Numbered from the stretch's first letter, positions 1 through 8,693 are shown. The stretch is 51,335 nt of DNA from an uncultured Ruminococcus sp. (GCA_902464115.1 CABQIF010000001.1:1-51335); one strand, 5' to 3'. Notes: generated by a model from the sequence alone, not told the origin. Numbers and translations are program-made.

Positions 1-51
1 ATAAATTTCAATTCATTTTTCACAATCTTGCAATTCCAAGAACGAAAATCT

Positions 52-79
52 TTGACATTCGGACAATTTATGTTATAAT
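52..79 (+). promoter_or_regulatory. sigma-A promoter of mgsA
   Basis: TTGACA at 52-57, a 16-nt spacer, and TATAAT at 74-79 preceded by TG at 71-72 (extended -10). The expected transcript start is near 86, leaving a leader of about 105 nt that holds a modest 6-bp stem (113-118 with 131-136). Confidence 0.8.
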
Positions 80-192
80 AAAAGGTAAGACGGCGTTGGC
101 TCGAAACCCATTCCCGAAAAAATAGATAGATTCGGGTTCTGAAAACAAGTACATGCTGTAACCATTTGATCCGAAAAAGGAGGTTTTCTGAT

Positions 193-597
193 ATGACAAT
201 TGCACTCATTGCACATGATGCAAAAAAAGAACTGATGATTCAGTTTTGTATCGCATATTGTGGCGTTTTATCCCGCCACAAGCTCTGTGCGACCGGCACG
301 ACCGGAAAACTGGTCAGTGAAGCAACCGGTCTGGAAATCCAGCGTTATTTCAGCGGCAGACAGGGCGGCGATCAGCAGATTGGAGCTCGCATTGCTTGCG
401 ATGAAATCGACGTGCTGCTGTTCTTCCGGGATCCGATCAACCGCAAGGAATCGGAACCGAACGAAATGGCACTGCTCCGCCTCTGCGATGTCCACAATGT
501 TCCGGTTGCAACCAATATTGCAACAGCAGAAGCGTTAATTATGGCATTGGAACGTGGCGATCTGGATTGGCGGGAATACGGCAACCTGCCCATCTGA
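193..597 (+). CDS. mgsA: methylglyoxal synthase family protein
   Basis: Cytosolic 134-aa enzyme of the methylglyoxal synthase family, which converts dihydroxyacetone phosphate to methylglyoxal and phosphate as a glycolytic bypass. Visible are the N-terminal HD pair (H8, D9), GTTG (35-38), GGDQQIG with the catalytic Asp D60, and the RDP loop at 79-81. The start is the ATG at 193, with AAGGAGG nine bases upstream; a longer reading frame from 166 has no ribosome site. Compared with E. coli MgsA from memory, the positions of His98 and Asp101 carry Ser87 and Asn90, so activity may differ from the classical enzyme. It has its own promoter and is followed by a hairpin terminator before hisS. Confidence 0.87.
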   Translation: MTIALIAHDAKKELMIQFCIAYCGVLSRHKLCATGTTGKLVSEATGLEIQRYFSGRQGGDQQIGARIACDEIDVLLFFRDPINRKESEPNEMALLRLCDVHNVPVATNIATAEALIMALERGDLDWREYGNLPI

Positions 598-616
598 CAA
601 GCGTTCCCAATGATTC

Positions 617-651
617 TGTCCTTTTCTGCAATCAGAAAGGGACAATTTTTT
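617..651 (+). terminator. intrinsic terminator between mgsA and hisS
   Basis: An 11-bp stem (617-627 with 634-644, one G-U pair) with a 6-nt loop is followed by ATTTTTT. It ends only about 10 nt before the hisS ribosome site, with no promoter visible between, so it may act as a partial terminator or attenuator. Confidence 0.75.
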
Positions 652-670
652 CGATTATCGGAGGTTATCT

Positions 671-1975
671 ATGGCACTCAAAATCACACGTCCGCAAGGG
701 ACGGAAGACATTACACCAGAGAATATTTCCAAATGGTATACCGTGGAACAGGTTGCACGGGACACCGCAAAGTGTTTCGGCTTCCATGAAATGCGGATTC
801 CAACCTTTGAAAGCACCGACTTGTTCCTGCGGTCTGTTGGCGAAACCACAGACGTGGTACAGAAGGAAATGTACACGGTCAAGGCAAAGGAAACGGAATT
901 TACCCTGCGTCCGGAGGGCACTGCCGGAACGATTCGTTCCATGCTCCAGAATGGCATGCTGAATGCAGCCCTTCCGCAAAAGGTATTCTACATTCTCTCC
1001 TGTTTCCGACACGAACGGCCGCAAGACGGCAGAATGAGAGACTTCCACCAATTCGGCGTGGAAATGGCAGGCAGTGCAGACGCTGCCGCAGATGCGGAAA
1101 TCATCAGTCTGGCAAAGTCGATTTTAGACCGCATTGGTCTGAAAAATATTCAGCTCTACATCAATTCCATCGGCTGTCCGACCTGCCGTGCCAACTATCA
1201 CAAGGCACTGCGTGCTTATTTTGCAGCCTATGAAGATGACCTCTGCGATACCTGTAAGAGCCGTCTGGAAAAGAACCCGATGCGGATTCTGGACTGCAAA
1301 AGCCCAGTTTGCAGCAAGATTGCAGCAGATGCTCCCATCATTCTGGATTATCTCTGTGACGAATGCAGCGAACACTTCCAGACGCTGCAATCCCACCTGA
1401 AAGCTTTGCAAATTGATTTCACCATCAACCCGAAAATCGTTCGGGGTCTGGACTACTACACCAAAACTGTTTTTGAATTTGTCACCACAGAAATCGGCGC
1501 ACAGGGGACTGTCTGCGGCGGCGGTCGCTATGATGGCTTGATTGGACAGCTGGGCGGAGCAGATACGCCAGCTCTGGGCTTTGCAATGGGTCTGGAACGG
1601 CTGCTTCTGACGATGCAGCAACAGGGCTGCAATTTCTTAGAAACACCGCCTTGCGATTTATATATCGCTCCGATGGATGCAGAGGCACTGCCGAAAGCCA
1701 TGCAGCTTGCACAGGCAGTACGGGAAAGCGGCTATCAGGCAGAATATGACCTGATGCACCGTGGATTAAAGGCACAGATGAAATATGCCAATAAAATTCA
1801 TGCGACATATGTCTTGGTGCTGGGCGGCAATGAGTTGGAACAGCAGTCCGCAAAGCTGAAACAGATGGAAACTGGCGAACAGATTGAAATCCCTCTGGAT
1901 GACCGCTTCGCAGAAGCATTTGACAACATTGCCATTTCTCATATGTTCCAGAATACGTTACAGGAGGAAGCATAA
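671..1975 (+). CDS. hisS: histidine--tRNA ligase
   Basis: Class II aminoacyl-tRNA synthetase that charges tRNA-His, 434 aa, the normal bacterial length. Motif 2 is seen as RHERPQDGRMRDFHQFG near residue 115. The histidine-specific stretches RGLDYYTKTVFE and GGGRYDGL lie near residues 258 and 280. Motif 3 (GFAMGLERLLL) is near 303, and a C-terminal anticodon-binding domain follows. A GGAGG at 660-664 sets the ATG start. The stop codon directly abuts the aspS start, so the two are one transcription unit. No T-box leader is visible. Confidence 0.97.
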   Translation: MALKITRPQGTEDITPENISKWYTVEQVARDTAKCFGFHEMRIPTFESTDLFLRSVGETTDVVQKEMYTVKAKETEFTLRPEGTAGTIRSMLQNGMLNAALPQKVFYILSCFRHERPQDGRMRDFHQFGVEMAGSADAAADAEIISLAKSILDRIGLKNIQLYINSIGCPTCRANYHKALRAYFAAYEDDLCDTCKSRLEKNPMRILDCKSPVCSKIAADAPIILDYLCDECSEHFQTLQSHLKALQIDFTINPKIVRGLDYYTKTVFEFVTTEIGAQGTVCGGGRYDGLIGQLGGADTPALGFAMGLERLLLTMQQQGCNFLETPPCDLYIAPMDAEALPKAMQLAQAVRESGYQAEYDLMHRGLKAQMKYANKIHATYVLVLGGNELEQQSAKLKQMETGEQIEIPLDDRFAEAFDNIAISHMFQNTLQEEA

Positions 1976-3766
1976 ATGGATACCATGCAAAATTTACGCC
2001 GTACTTGCTACTGCGGCGAAGTCACTGAAGCCGGAAAAACCGTCGTTGTCGGCGGATTTGTTCAGAAAGTCCGGAATCTCGGCAACTTGATTTTCATCGA
2101 CCTGCGGGACAGAACTGGCATTGTACAGCTGGCATTCAACGATGAAACTGACCGAGAAATTTTTGAAAAGGCTGCCGGATGCCACAGTGAATATGTTCTG
2201 CTGGCAAAAGGGGAAGTCATTCCTCGTGCCAGCGTCAACACCGATATGAAAACCGGTGCTGTTGAAATCAAAGTCACAGAACTGCGTGTGCTCTCAAAGG
2301 CACAGACCCCACCGTTCACCATTTCGGATGAAACCAAGACCAATGAAGAATTGCGTCTGAAGTATCGGTATCTGGATTTACGCCGTGCTCCGCTGCAAAG
2401 AAATCTGATCATGCGGCACAAAATCGCACAGGCTGCCAGAGAATATTACTATGCAAACGATTTCATCGAAATTGAAACTCCGATGATGATGAAATCTACT
2501 CCAGAAGGGGCAAGAGATTACCTGATTCCGTCCCGTGTACACAACGGAAAATTCTACGCCCTCCCACAATCTCCGCAAATCTACAAACAGCTGCTGATGG
2601 TTGCTGGTATGGATCGCTACATCCAGATTGCAAGATGTTTCCGTGATGAGGATCTGCGTGCAGACCGTCAGCCGGAATTTACCCAAATTGACTTGGAAAT
2701 GTCGTTTGTAGATGTTGAAGATATTTTGCAGATGACAGAAGGCTTTGTACAGTACCTGTTCAAGAAGGTGCTGAACATGGACATTCCGACTCCGCTGCCG
2801 AGAATGACCTACAAGGAAGCGATGGAACGCTACGGCTCAGACAAGCCAGATACCCGGTTCGGCATGGAATTGCAGAATATTTCCGATTTGGTTTCCGATT
2901 TGGATTTTGTAGTATTCCGTTCTGCCATCGAAGCTGGCGGCAGTGTGCGGGCAATCGTTGCAAAACAGGCAGCAAAGACCCTGACCAGAAAAGAAATCGA
3001 CAAGCTGACCGAAAAGGCAAAGGGCATTGGTGCAAAGGGTCTGGCATTTATTCGCTGGAACGATGCAAAGCCGACTTGCTCGTTCGCAAAGTTCCTGCCG
3101 GAAGGCAGACTGGAAACCATCCTGCAAACACTGGGCTGCGAACAAGGTGACGTGGTTCTGATCGTTGCAGACAAGGACAAGGTAACCCTGCCGGTTTTGG
3201 GTGCTCTGCGGTTACAGGTTGCAAAGCAGCTGGATTTGATTCCTGCTGGCAAGTTCAATTTCCTGTGGATTACACAGTTCCCGTTCTTTGAATGGGATGA
3301 CGAAACCGAAACATGGGTTGCGATGCACCATCCTTTCACCATGCCAATGGATGAATGCCTGCCATATCTGGACACCAATCCGGAAAAGGTGATTGCAAAG
3401 GCATTTGACTTAGTTCTGAACGGAACAGAGTTGTCCTCTGGTTCGATTCGTATCACAGACTATGAATTGCAGCAGAAGATGTTCGAGGCTCTGGGCTTGA
3501 CCGATGAAGAAATCGAAGCAAAGTTTGGTTTCCTGGTAGAGGCTTACCACTACGGTGCACCGCCGCACGGTGGTCTGGGCATTGGTCTGGATCGTCTGGC
3601 AATGGTGATGCTGCAAGCAGAAAGCCTGCGGGATGTAGTCGCATTCCCGAAGGTACAGAACGCAAGCGAACTGATGAGCGAGTGCCCTGCTCCGGTTGAT
3701 ACCGCAAGTCTGGACGTTCTGGGCATTCAAATCAAGGAAACCCCGAAAGCAACCGATGCGGAATAA
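1976..3766 (+). CDS. aspS: aspartate--tRNA ligase
   Basis: Bacterial-type aspartyl-tRNA synthetase, 596 aa. It has an N-terminal OB-fold anticodon-binding domain (about 1-110), the class II core with motif 2 (FRDEDLRADRQPEF) near residue 220, the bacterial GAD insertion domain (about 285-420), and motif 3 (GGLGIGLDRLAMVML) near 530. Its ATG directly follows the hisS stop codon with zero spacing, so translational coupling is likely. The ribosome site is the AGGAGG in the last hisS codons. A strong bidirectional terminator follows. Whether it also misacylates tRNA-Asn cannot be settled from this window. Confidence 0.97.
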   Translation: MDTMQNLRRTCYCGEVTEAGKTVVVGGFVQKVRNLGNLIFIDLRDRTGIVQLAFNDETDREIFEKAAGCHSEYVLLAKGEVIPRASVNTDMKTGAVEIKVTELRVLSKAQTPPFTISDETKTNEELRLKYRYLDLRRAPLQRNLIMRHKIAQAAREYYYANDFIEIETPMMMKSTPEGARDYLIPSRVHNGKFYALPQSPQIYKQLLMVAGMDRYIQIARCFRDEDLRADRQPEFTQIDLEMSFVDVEDILQMTEGFVQYLFKKVLNMDIPTPLPRMTYKEAMERYGSDKPDTRFGMELQNISDLVSDLDFVVFRSAIEAGGSVRAIVAKQAAKTLTRKEIDKLTEKAKGIGAKGLAFIRWNDAKPTCSFAKFLPEGRLETILQTLGCEQGDVVLIVADKDKVTLPVLGALRLQVAKQLDLIPAGKFNFLWITQFPFFEWDDETETWVAMHHPFTMPMDECLPYLDTNPEKVIAKAFDLVLNGTELSSGSIRITDYELQQKMFEALGLTDEEIEAKFGFLVEAYHYGAPPHGGLGIGLDRLAMVMLQAESLRDVVAFPKVQNASELMSECPAPVDTASLDVLGIQIKETPKATDAE

Positions 3767-3808
3767 CTTCACAAATTCACATCTGTTACAAATGAATCCA
3801 TAAAAAAT

Positions 3809-3846
3809 AAGCACCGATTTCCTGTAACTGGAAAATCGGTGCTTTT
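3809..3846. terminator. bidirectional terminator between aspS and the M23 gene
   Basis: A 12-bp perfect stem (3809-3820 with 3833-3844) has a T run on the plus side and, read on the minus strand, TTATTTTTTA. It serves both convergent genes. Confidence 0.9.
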
Positions 3847-3871
3847 GTGTTTCTCGTTGGTTTTAGAATGC

Positions 3872-4642
3872 TTATCCATGCTGTACATAGGCATAGGGGT
3901 CAATATAGTCCCCGCCTTTGGTGACTTCAAAATGCAAATGGGATTCCATCTTGCTTTCAATATCGGCACTATCTCCGACTGTTCCCAATGTCTGCCCGCT
4001 CTCTACGGTGTCGCCCTCCTGTACGCCAACATTCGGCGACAGGTTGCAGTATCGGCTGACAATTCCGTTTTCATGGTCAACAGACACGCAAATCCCCCAC
4101 AATGGGTCATTGACGACTTCCACAACGGTTCCGTTGTCCATTGCCCGAACAGGAACGCCCTGTTCTGCCAGAATATCTACGCCGTTATGCGTCTGCCATG
4201 TTCCTGTTGTCAGCGACTTCACCAGTTCCCCATCACTGAACGGCTGGGCAACTTCTCCATCTACCGGAATCATCAGCATATGGGAGTAAATCACTTCTTC
4301 TTCTGTTTCTTCCGGCTCTGATTCTGACTCTTCTGGTGGCTCAGTTTCTTCCACCGCTTCTGTCGTCGTTTCTACGGGAACATCGGTCTTGACTTTCGCA
4401 ACTGCATCATATTCCGGCTGCGTTGTCGTAACTGCATCGTAGATTTCTGCAATGAAATTGGTGGTCGACTGGGTTTCTTCTGCCGTCTGGGACAATTCAT
4501 TCTCCAACGTCTGATTGGTTTCTGTCGTCACCTGATACGCATACACACAGGCTGCACCGATCATCAGAATGCTGATACCAATGGCGGTATAAAATCCTTT
4601 GTATTTGCTGGCTTGCTTTTCTTTCATCGTTCCTTTTTTCAC
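3872..4642 (-). CDS. membrane-anchored M23 peptidase, SpoIIQ-like
   Basis: A 256-aa protein with a short cytosolic N-terminus, one membrane segment near residues 17-36, an acidic Thr/Glu-rich linker (about 40-115) and a C-terminal LytM/M23 domain. The zinc-site residues are present: H152 and D156 in HNGVD, and H235/H237 in HLHFE, so it should be a working peptidoglycan endopeptidase. The sequence around TWQTHNGVD and the overall layout resemble SpoIIQ, which forms a forespore-mother cell channel in spore formers. That is inference, and a vegetative cell-wall hydrolase is possible. The GTG start at 4642 lies 8 nt from GGAGG; an upstream GTG overlaps that ribosome site. It may be co-transcribed with the reductase upstream. 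Confidence 0.85.
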   Translation of the reverse strand: MKKGTMKEKQASKYKGFYTAIGISILMIGAACVYAYQVTTETNQTLENELSQTAEETQSTTNFIAEIYDAVTTTQPEYDAVAKVKTDVPVETTTEAVEETEPPEESESEPEETEEEVIYSHMLMIPVDGEVAQPFSDGELVKSLTTGTWQTHNGVDILAEQGVPVRAMDNGTVVEVVNDPLWGICVSVDHENGIVSRYCNLSPNVGVQEGDTVESGQTLGTVGDSADIESKMESHLHFEVTKGGDYIDPYAYVQHG

Positions 4643-4709
4643 ACGAAACACCTCCGCCTTTAGTGTGCACGGCGATGGGGCTTTTATGCATCTTTGGAAC
4701 GATTTACAA

Positions 4710-5705
4710 TCAATTTGCTTTCAGAATCTGTTCGATTTCCTGAATGTCTGCATCTGTGAGCGGTGCTTGCTGTACCATTTCTAATGCATCCTGTACCTGC
4801 TCTGGTTTTGATGCACCGATTAAAACGCTGGTCACAGCAGGCTGCCGCAAAATCCAGTGCATCGCAAGTTGTGCGAGCTTTTCGCCTCTTGCCTGTGCAG
4901 CTGCCTGCAATTTTTGCAGGAGTTGCAAGCGTTCTGGTGTCAGCTGCTTTTCATTCAAAAAGCGTCCGTCTGTCCGCATCCGGCTGTCTGCTGGAATGCC
5001 GTGTAAGTAACGGTCGGTCAGCAAGCCCTGTGCCAGCGGACTGAATACGATCAACCCTTTCTGTTCCTCTGCACAGGCATCCAACAAACCATTCTGTTCA
5101 ATGGTACGATTCAGCATCGAATAGCAGTTTTGATTGATGACAAACGGGCAGTGCAGTTCTTTCAAGATGGCACATGCCTGCTGCATGGTTGCACCATCAT
5201 AATTGGAAAGCCCAACATACAACGCCTTTCCGCTCTGTACTGCCTGTGCCAGTGCTCCCATGGTTTCTTCCAGCGGTGTTTCTGGGTCTGGACGGTGATG
5301 GTAGAAAATATCGACATATTCCAGCCCCATCCGTTTCAGGCTCTGGTCTAAGCTGGCAAGCAGATATTTCCGGCTGCCCCAGTTTCCATAAGGGCCTTCC
5401 CACATATCGAATCCAGCCTTTGTGCTGATAATCAATTCATCCCGATAGCCGGCAAACAGCGTTTTCAGGATCTTTCCGAAGTTCTGCTCCGCAGCTCCTG
5501 CCGGTGGACCATAGTTGTTCGCAAGGTCGAAATGCGTGATGCCGCCATCAAACGCTGCCTTACAGATTGCCTCCATATGTTCTAAGGAGTTTGTATCCCC
5601 AAAGTTATGCCATAAGCCGAGGGATACTTCCGGCAACTTTAAACCGCTCTTTCCGCAGCGGCGGTATGCCATGGCTGCATATCGTTCTGGATTAGGTACA
5701 TACAT
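4710..5705 (-). CDS. aldo/keto reductase, GprA/YghZ type
   Basis: A 331-aa NADPH-dependent aldo/keto reductase with the N-terminal NPERY and CGKSGL...LSLGLWHNFGD stretches typical of E. coli YghZ/GprA (L-glyceraldehyde 3-phosphate reductase, AKR14). Catalytic residues are visible as D and Y in FDLANNYGPP, K in STKAG and H in FYHHRPD; the C-terminal cofactor motif is SVLIGASKPEQ. Family members also reduce methylglyoxal, which makes the nearby methylglyoxal synthase gene a plausible metabolic partner. The ATG at 5705 is preceded by GAGGAA and a well-formed promoter. Confidence 0.9.
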   Translation of the reverse strand: MYVPNPERYAAMAYRRCGKSGLKLPEVSLGLWHNFGDTNSLEHMEAICKAAFDGGITHFDLANNYGPPAGAAEQNFGKILKTLFAGYRDELIISTKAGFDMWEGPYGNWGSRKYLLASLDQSLKRMGLEYVDIFYHHRPDPETPLEETMGALAQAVQSGKALYVGLSNYDGATMQQACAILKELHCPFVINQNCYSMLNRTIEQNGLLDACAEEQKGLIVFSPLAQGLLTDRYLHGIPADSRMRTDGRFLNEKQLTPERLQLLQKLQAAAQARGEKLAQLAMHWILRQPAVTSVLIGASKPEQVQDALEMVQQAPLTDADIQEIEQILKAN

Positions 5706-5758
5706 CGTTTTTTCCTCTTTTCTATTTTGATTTGGATGATTTTTTTCGATGTACTGTT

Positions 5759-5787
5759 ATCATAGCACACTCCGCCTTCTGTTGCAA
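5759..5787 (-). promoter_or_regulatory. promoter of the aldo/keto reductase gene
   Basis: On the minus strand, TTGCAA (5787-5782), 17 nt, then TGC and TATGAT (5764-5759), an extended -10. Confidence 0.7.
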
Positions 5788-5803
5788 GGCATTTCCTGCG
5801 ATT

Positions 5804-6568
5804 CTAACTTTTCGTTGATTTTCCCTCATTTGTTGCAGTTTCTTTGTTGATTTCATCGAAATCTTTTACAAGTTCGCAGAAATAATTAGACAATGCTTCC
5901 GGAACGGGCGTTGCAATCCATTCCTTTCTTCCCATCTGATACTGATACGTCAGATAGAGTTGTCCGTCCACCGCATAGAAATGACTTCCCCGATAAGAGC
6001 AGAAACATCCGTCTTTACTCTCCCGATAAAAAATCAATCGTTGTTTGTTATCCGGCAAGGGCATTGTAACGGTTTTCTGTTCCTGCTCGCTGTTTTTTCC
6101 GTAGGCAAACGGAATATATTCATTTCCCTCTCCAAATTCCAACAACTCCTTGAATTTCTGTGTATCCACTTTTCCAGAAATATCATAGAGCGTTGGCTCA
6201 GTCTGATCTTTGATCGTCACACCAACCGAACAATAATAAAGATACTGCTGGTCGTCTGCATAGTATGTTTTTGCCGCCTCCCACTGATCTTCTGCACAGT
6301 ACATGACGGAATCTGCACCGTTATACCACAAATCAAATTCCGGATGCTGTAATGCTCGGTAGATGATTTCATCCAGTTCGTATTCTAAACCGCTCAGCGG
6401 TAAATCATCCATCAAATAACAATCGCCATAAAAGCCCGTCCGATAGGATTTCCCGTTGATTTCCACGGTTTCTGCAACCATCGGCAATCGGCAGCCAATC
6501 AGACTGCTGCAAAGCACAGCACTGCTAACAATGCTCAGCAACCGAACCGCCCACGCCTTTTTAAACAA
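5804..6568 (-). CDS. putative lipoprotein of unknown function
   Basis: I do not recognise the family. With the TTG start at 6568 the product is 254 aa. It begins with Lys-Lys, a hydrophobic stretch and a lipobox ending in Cys26 (LIGC), so it is probably an exported lipoprotein. The mature part is rich in Tyr, Asp and Glu with no known motif. The TTG is chosen because AGGTG lies 7 nt upstream and it overlaps the preceding gene by 8 nt (TTGTTTAA), a normal coupling arrangement. A longer frame from 6616 would overlap more and spoil the signal peptide. It probably forms an operon with the phosphatase gene. Confidence 0.7.
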   Translation of the reverse strand: MFKKAWAVRLLSIVSSAVLCSSLIGCRLPMVAETVEINGKSYRTGFYGDCYLMDDLPLSGLEYELDEIIYRALQHPEFDLWYNGADSVMYCAEDQWEAAKTYYADDQQYLYYCSVGVTIKDQTEPTLYDISGKVDTQKFKELLEFGEGNEYIPFAYGKNSEQEQKTVTMPLPDNKQRLIFYRESKDGCFCSYRGSHFYAVDGQLYLTYQYQMGRKEWIATPVPEALSNYFCELVKDFDEINKETATNEGKSTKS

Positions 6569-7091
6569 GCTGTAACACCTCACAGTTTCCAATCCCGTAC
6601 TTTGCATATTCTTCATTTGTCATATCCTGAAAATACGACCGCACGACCCGAGCAATGCCGTTGTGTGCCACCAATAAATAATTCTTTTCCTGCTGCATCA
6701 GTTCATCCAGAAGGTTATAAATCCGCTGTGCCAGCTGCAACATGGATTCTCCGCCCTCGTAATGGTTCGCAAACTGCGTTTTTGCCTGCTGAAAGGCTGC
6801 TCCATCCCGTGCAGTGGATTCATACTTGCCGAAATTCTGCTCCCGTAACCGTGGCTCTGCAAACGCTGGCAAACCGGTCACCTCTGCAATGTGTTTTGCC
6901 GTATCGGCTGCCCGCATCAACGGGGAATACAGAATCGCATCAATGGGATACTGCCGCTCTAAAATCAGCTTTCCAGCTGCAATTGCCTGCTCATGTCCCA
7001 GCGGTGTCAAGGCAATATCGGTTGAACCGCAAATTTTGTTTTCAACATTCCAAATAGTCTGTCCGTGCCGGACAAAATAAAGATGTGGCAT
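6561..7091 (-). CDS. histidine phosphatase family protein
   Basis: A 176-aa member of the phosphoglycerate-mutase-like superfamily. The catalytic RHG motif is at residues 8-10 (VRHGQTIWN), the second Arg is in SPLMRAADTA, Glu is in LREQNFGKYE, and the second His is in LVAHNGIAR. The length and the C-terminal pattern fit small broad-specificity phosphatases of the CobC/PhoE type rather than glycolytic phosphoglycerate mutase. No cobalamin genes lie nearby, so the substrate is unknown. The ATG at 7091 has AAGGAG about 10 nt upstream; an in-frame upstream ATG sits before that ribosome site. Confidence 0.88.
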   Translation of the reverse strand: MPHLYFVRHGQTIWNVENKICGSTDIALTPLGHEQAIAAGKLILERQYPIDAILYSPLMRAADTAKHIAEVTGLPAFAEPRLREQNFGKYESTARDGAAFQQAKTQFANHYEGGESMLQLAQRIYNLLDELMQQEKNYLLVAHNGIARVVRSYFQDMTNEEYAKYGIGNCEVLQLV

Positions 7092-7136
7092 AATCGTTTT
7101 ACTCCTTTTCATTGCAATTTTTTCAATTCAATAATA

Positions 7137-7199
7137 CAATGCCGCCGTATGCATCCCGACAGTTTTTTGCTGTGTGCTGGACACCTTACGGCGGCGTTG
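7137..7199. repeat. inverted repeat downstream of capA
   Basis: Arms 7137-7149 and 7187-7199 pair over 13 positions (one G-T) around a 37-nt loop. The core is GCCGCCGTA/TACGGCGGC. There is no clear T run on either side. It may be a weak terminator or RNA stability element for capA. Confidence 0.5.
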
Positions 7200-7211
7200 A
7201 TTTGTTTTTGA

Positions 7212-8693
7212 TTAGTCTAATTTCTGGAACTCTGCCGGAATGGCAGTGTCAATGATTTCCTTGATTTTGTCCATATTCCAAATACCGTATTCGCCGGACA
7301 TGGCATATGGCAAACCGTGTTCTTCCGCCAGTTCTTCGGTATAATCCTTATACGCAATCAATCGCAGATTGGACAAAGAACCATCATCATACTGTGTGAT
7401 AATCGGATGAACCTGTACATTTTCTACCGTTACCTGCTTGTCCTCTTCGTGGTATACCAAATCAAAATCAGCCACTTCGCTGATCAGATTGATATTAAAG
7501 GTCTGTGCAGAAACAAAGTTCCCCATTGCATAGAACACAAAGCCCTGTGTTCCATCCGACCGTGTGATGTATTCCATTGTCTGCGGAACGTGCGGATGGT
7601 TGCCGATGATGACATCTGCACCCCATTCGATCATGTTCTGTGCCTGTGCCTTAACGCCATCCCGTACTTCAAAGGTATCTTCATCGCCCCAGTGTGCGGA
7701 AACCACAACAATATCTGCCAGTTCGTTTGCCCGTTCGATTTGTTCCTGAATGACATCGTCCTGTGTGGTCAAGGTAATCTGAATGGTGGAATCATCCGGA
7801 ACGGTATAGCCGTTGATGTTTTCGGTATATGCCAAGAAGGCAACCTTTAAGCCGTTTACTTCTTTAATCCGAATGTTGTTCATGTCGTCTACATCCCGAT
7901 AAACGCCATAGGTCAGCAGGTCGGAATGTTCTTGCAACAATCTGTCCCAATAATTCATACAAGAGGTCAAGCCCTCGACACCCTTATCCAACAGGTGATT
8001 GTTACACATCGAAACAACATTGAATCCCAAATCTACAATGGCTTCGCCAGCTTCCGGCGGAGAATTGAAGTTGAAGTTGCTGCCGCTGATTTCAATATCT
8101 GGATCATCACAAATCAGAGTTTCCTGATTGATAATCCGCAAATCTGCATTTGAGCCGTTGACCAAATCCTTTACGCCATCATAAACATAGGCAAAGTTAT
8201 AGGTTTCGCCATTTTCTGCATGTGCAGCAGCACTGTTATAAACGGAAGTCTGTACGAAATGATCGCCGGCAGCGACAACGTGTACCGTTCCGCTCTTAGC
8301 AGTTTCTTCTTCGGTGGAGGCTTCACTTGCATCAGATACAGCTTCTGTTGCTGCACTGGCATCCTGTGTCGTCACTTCTGTTGGGGCATTGACCTGTACA
8401 CCCTTATCCTTAGAAATAGAACGGCAGCTGCTGCAACGGGTACAAATCAGCACGATTACAATAATCAATGCCAATAAAATCAGCAATGCATTTCTACGCC
8501 TGCGATAGCCAACGCCCTTTTTCTTCTTTTTCGGGTTTTGATTCTGTGGCTGCCGAGGCGGTTGCTGGGGTGGTCGCTGGGTTTGAATCGGCTGCCGCTG
8601 CGGCATTCTTGGGGGTGTTGTTCGCTGTGGCGGACGCTGCTGTCCAGAGGTACGAGCAGAAATTGGTTTCTGCTGGAACGGTTGGTTCTCCAT
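7212..8693 (-). CDS. CapA-family (PGA_cap) membrane protein
   Basis: A 493-aa protein with a Pro/Gln-rich cytosolic N-terminus (1-55), a basic KKKKK/RRRR patch and one membrane segment (about 68-87). A Ser/Thr/Glu linker and an extracellular metallophosphatase-like CapA domain (about 135-490) follow. Family motifs seen: AAGDHFVQ, NQET, CNNH, SAHWGDE, IGNHPHVPQ and YAMGNFVS. Founding members take part in poly-gamma-glutamate capsule export. No capB or capC is present here, and such stand-alone CapA proteins are common in Clostridia with unknown cell-envelope roles. Divergently transcribed from the germination operon, from its own promoter. Confidence 0.88.
   Translation of the reverse strand: MENQPFQQKPISARTSGQQRPPQRTTPPRMPQRQPIQTQRPPQQPPRQPQNQNPKKKKKGVGYRRRRNALLILLALIIVIVLICTRCSSCRSISKDKGVQVNAPTEVTTQDASAATEAVSDASEASTEEETAKSGTVHVVAAGDHFVQTSVYNSAAAHAENGETYNFAYVYDGVKDLVNGSNADLRIINQETLICDDPDIEISGSNFNFNSPPEAGEAIVDLGFNVVSMCNNHLLDKGVEGLTSCMNYWDRLLQEHSDLLTYGVYRDVDDMNNIRIKEVNGLKVAFLAYTENINGYTVPDDSTIQITLTTQDDVIQEQIERANELADIVVVSAHWGDEDTFEVRDGVKAQAQNMIEWGADVIIGNHPHVPQTMEYITRSDGTQGFVFYAMGNFVSAQTFNINLISEVADFDLVYHEEDKQVTVENVQVHPIITQYDDGSLSNLRLIAYKDYTEELAEEHGLPYAMSGEYGIWNMDKIKEIIDTAIPAEFQKLD

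Noticed and set aside
598..670. T-box riboswitch before hisS
   Set aside because: The gap is only 73 nt, with no room for a specifier loop and no T-box sequence.
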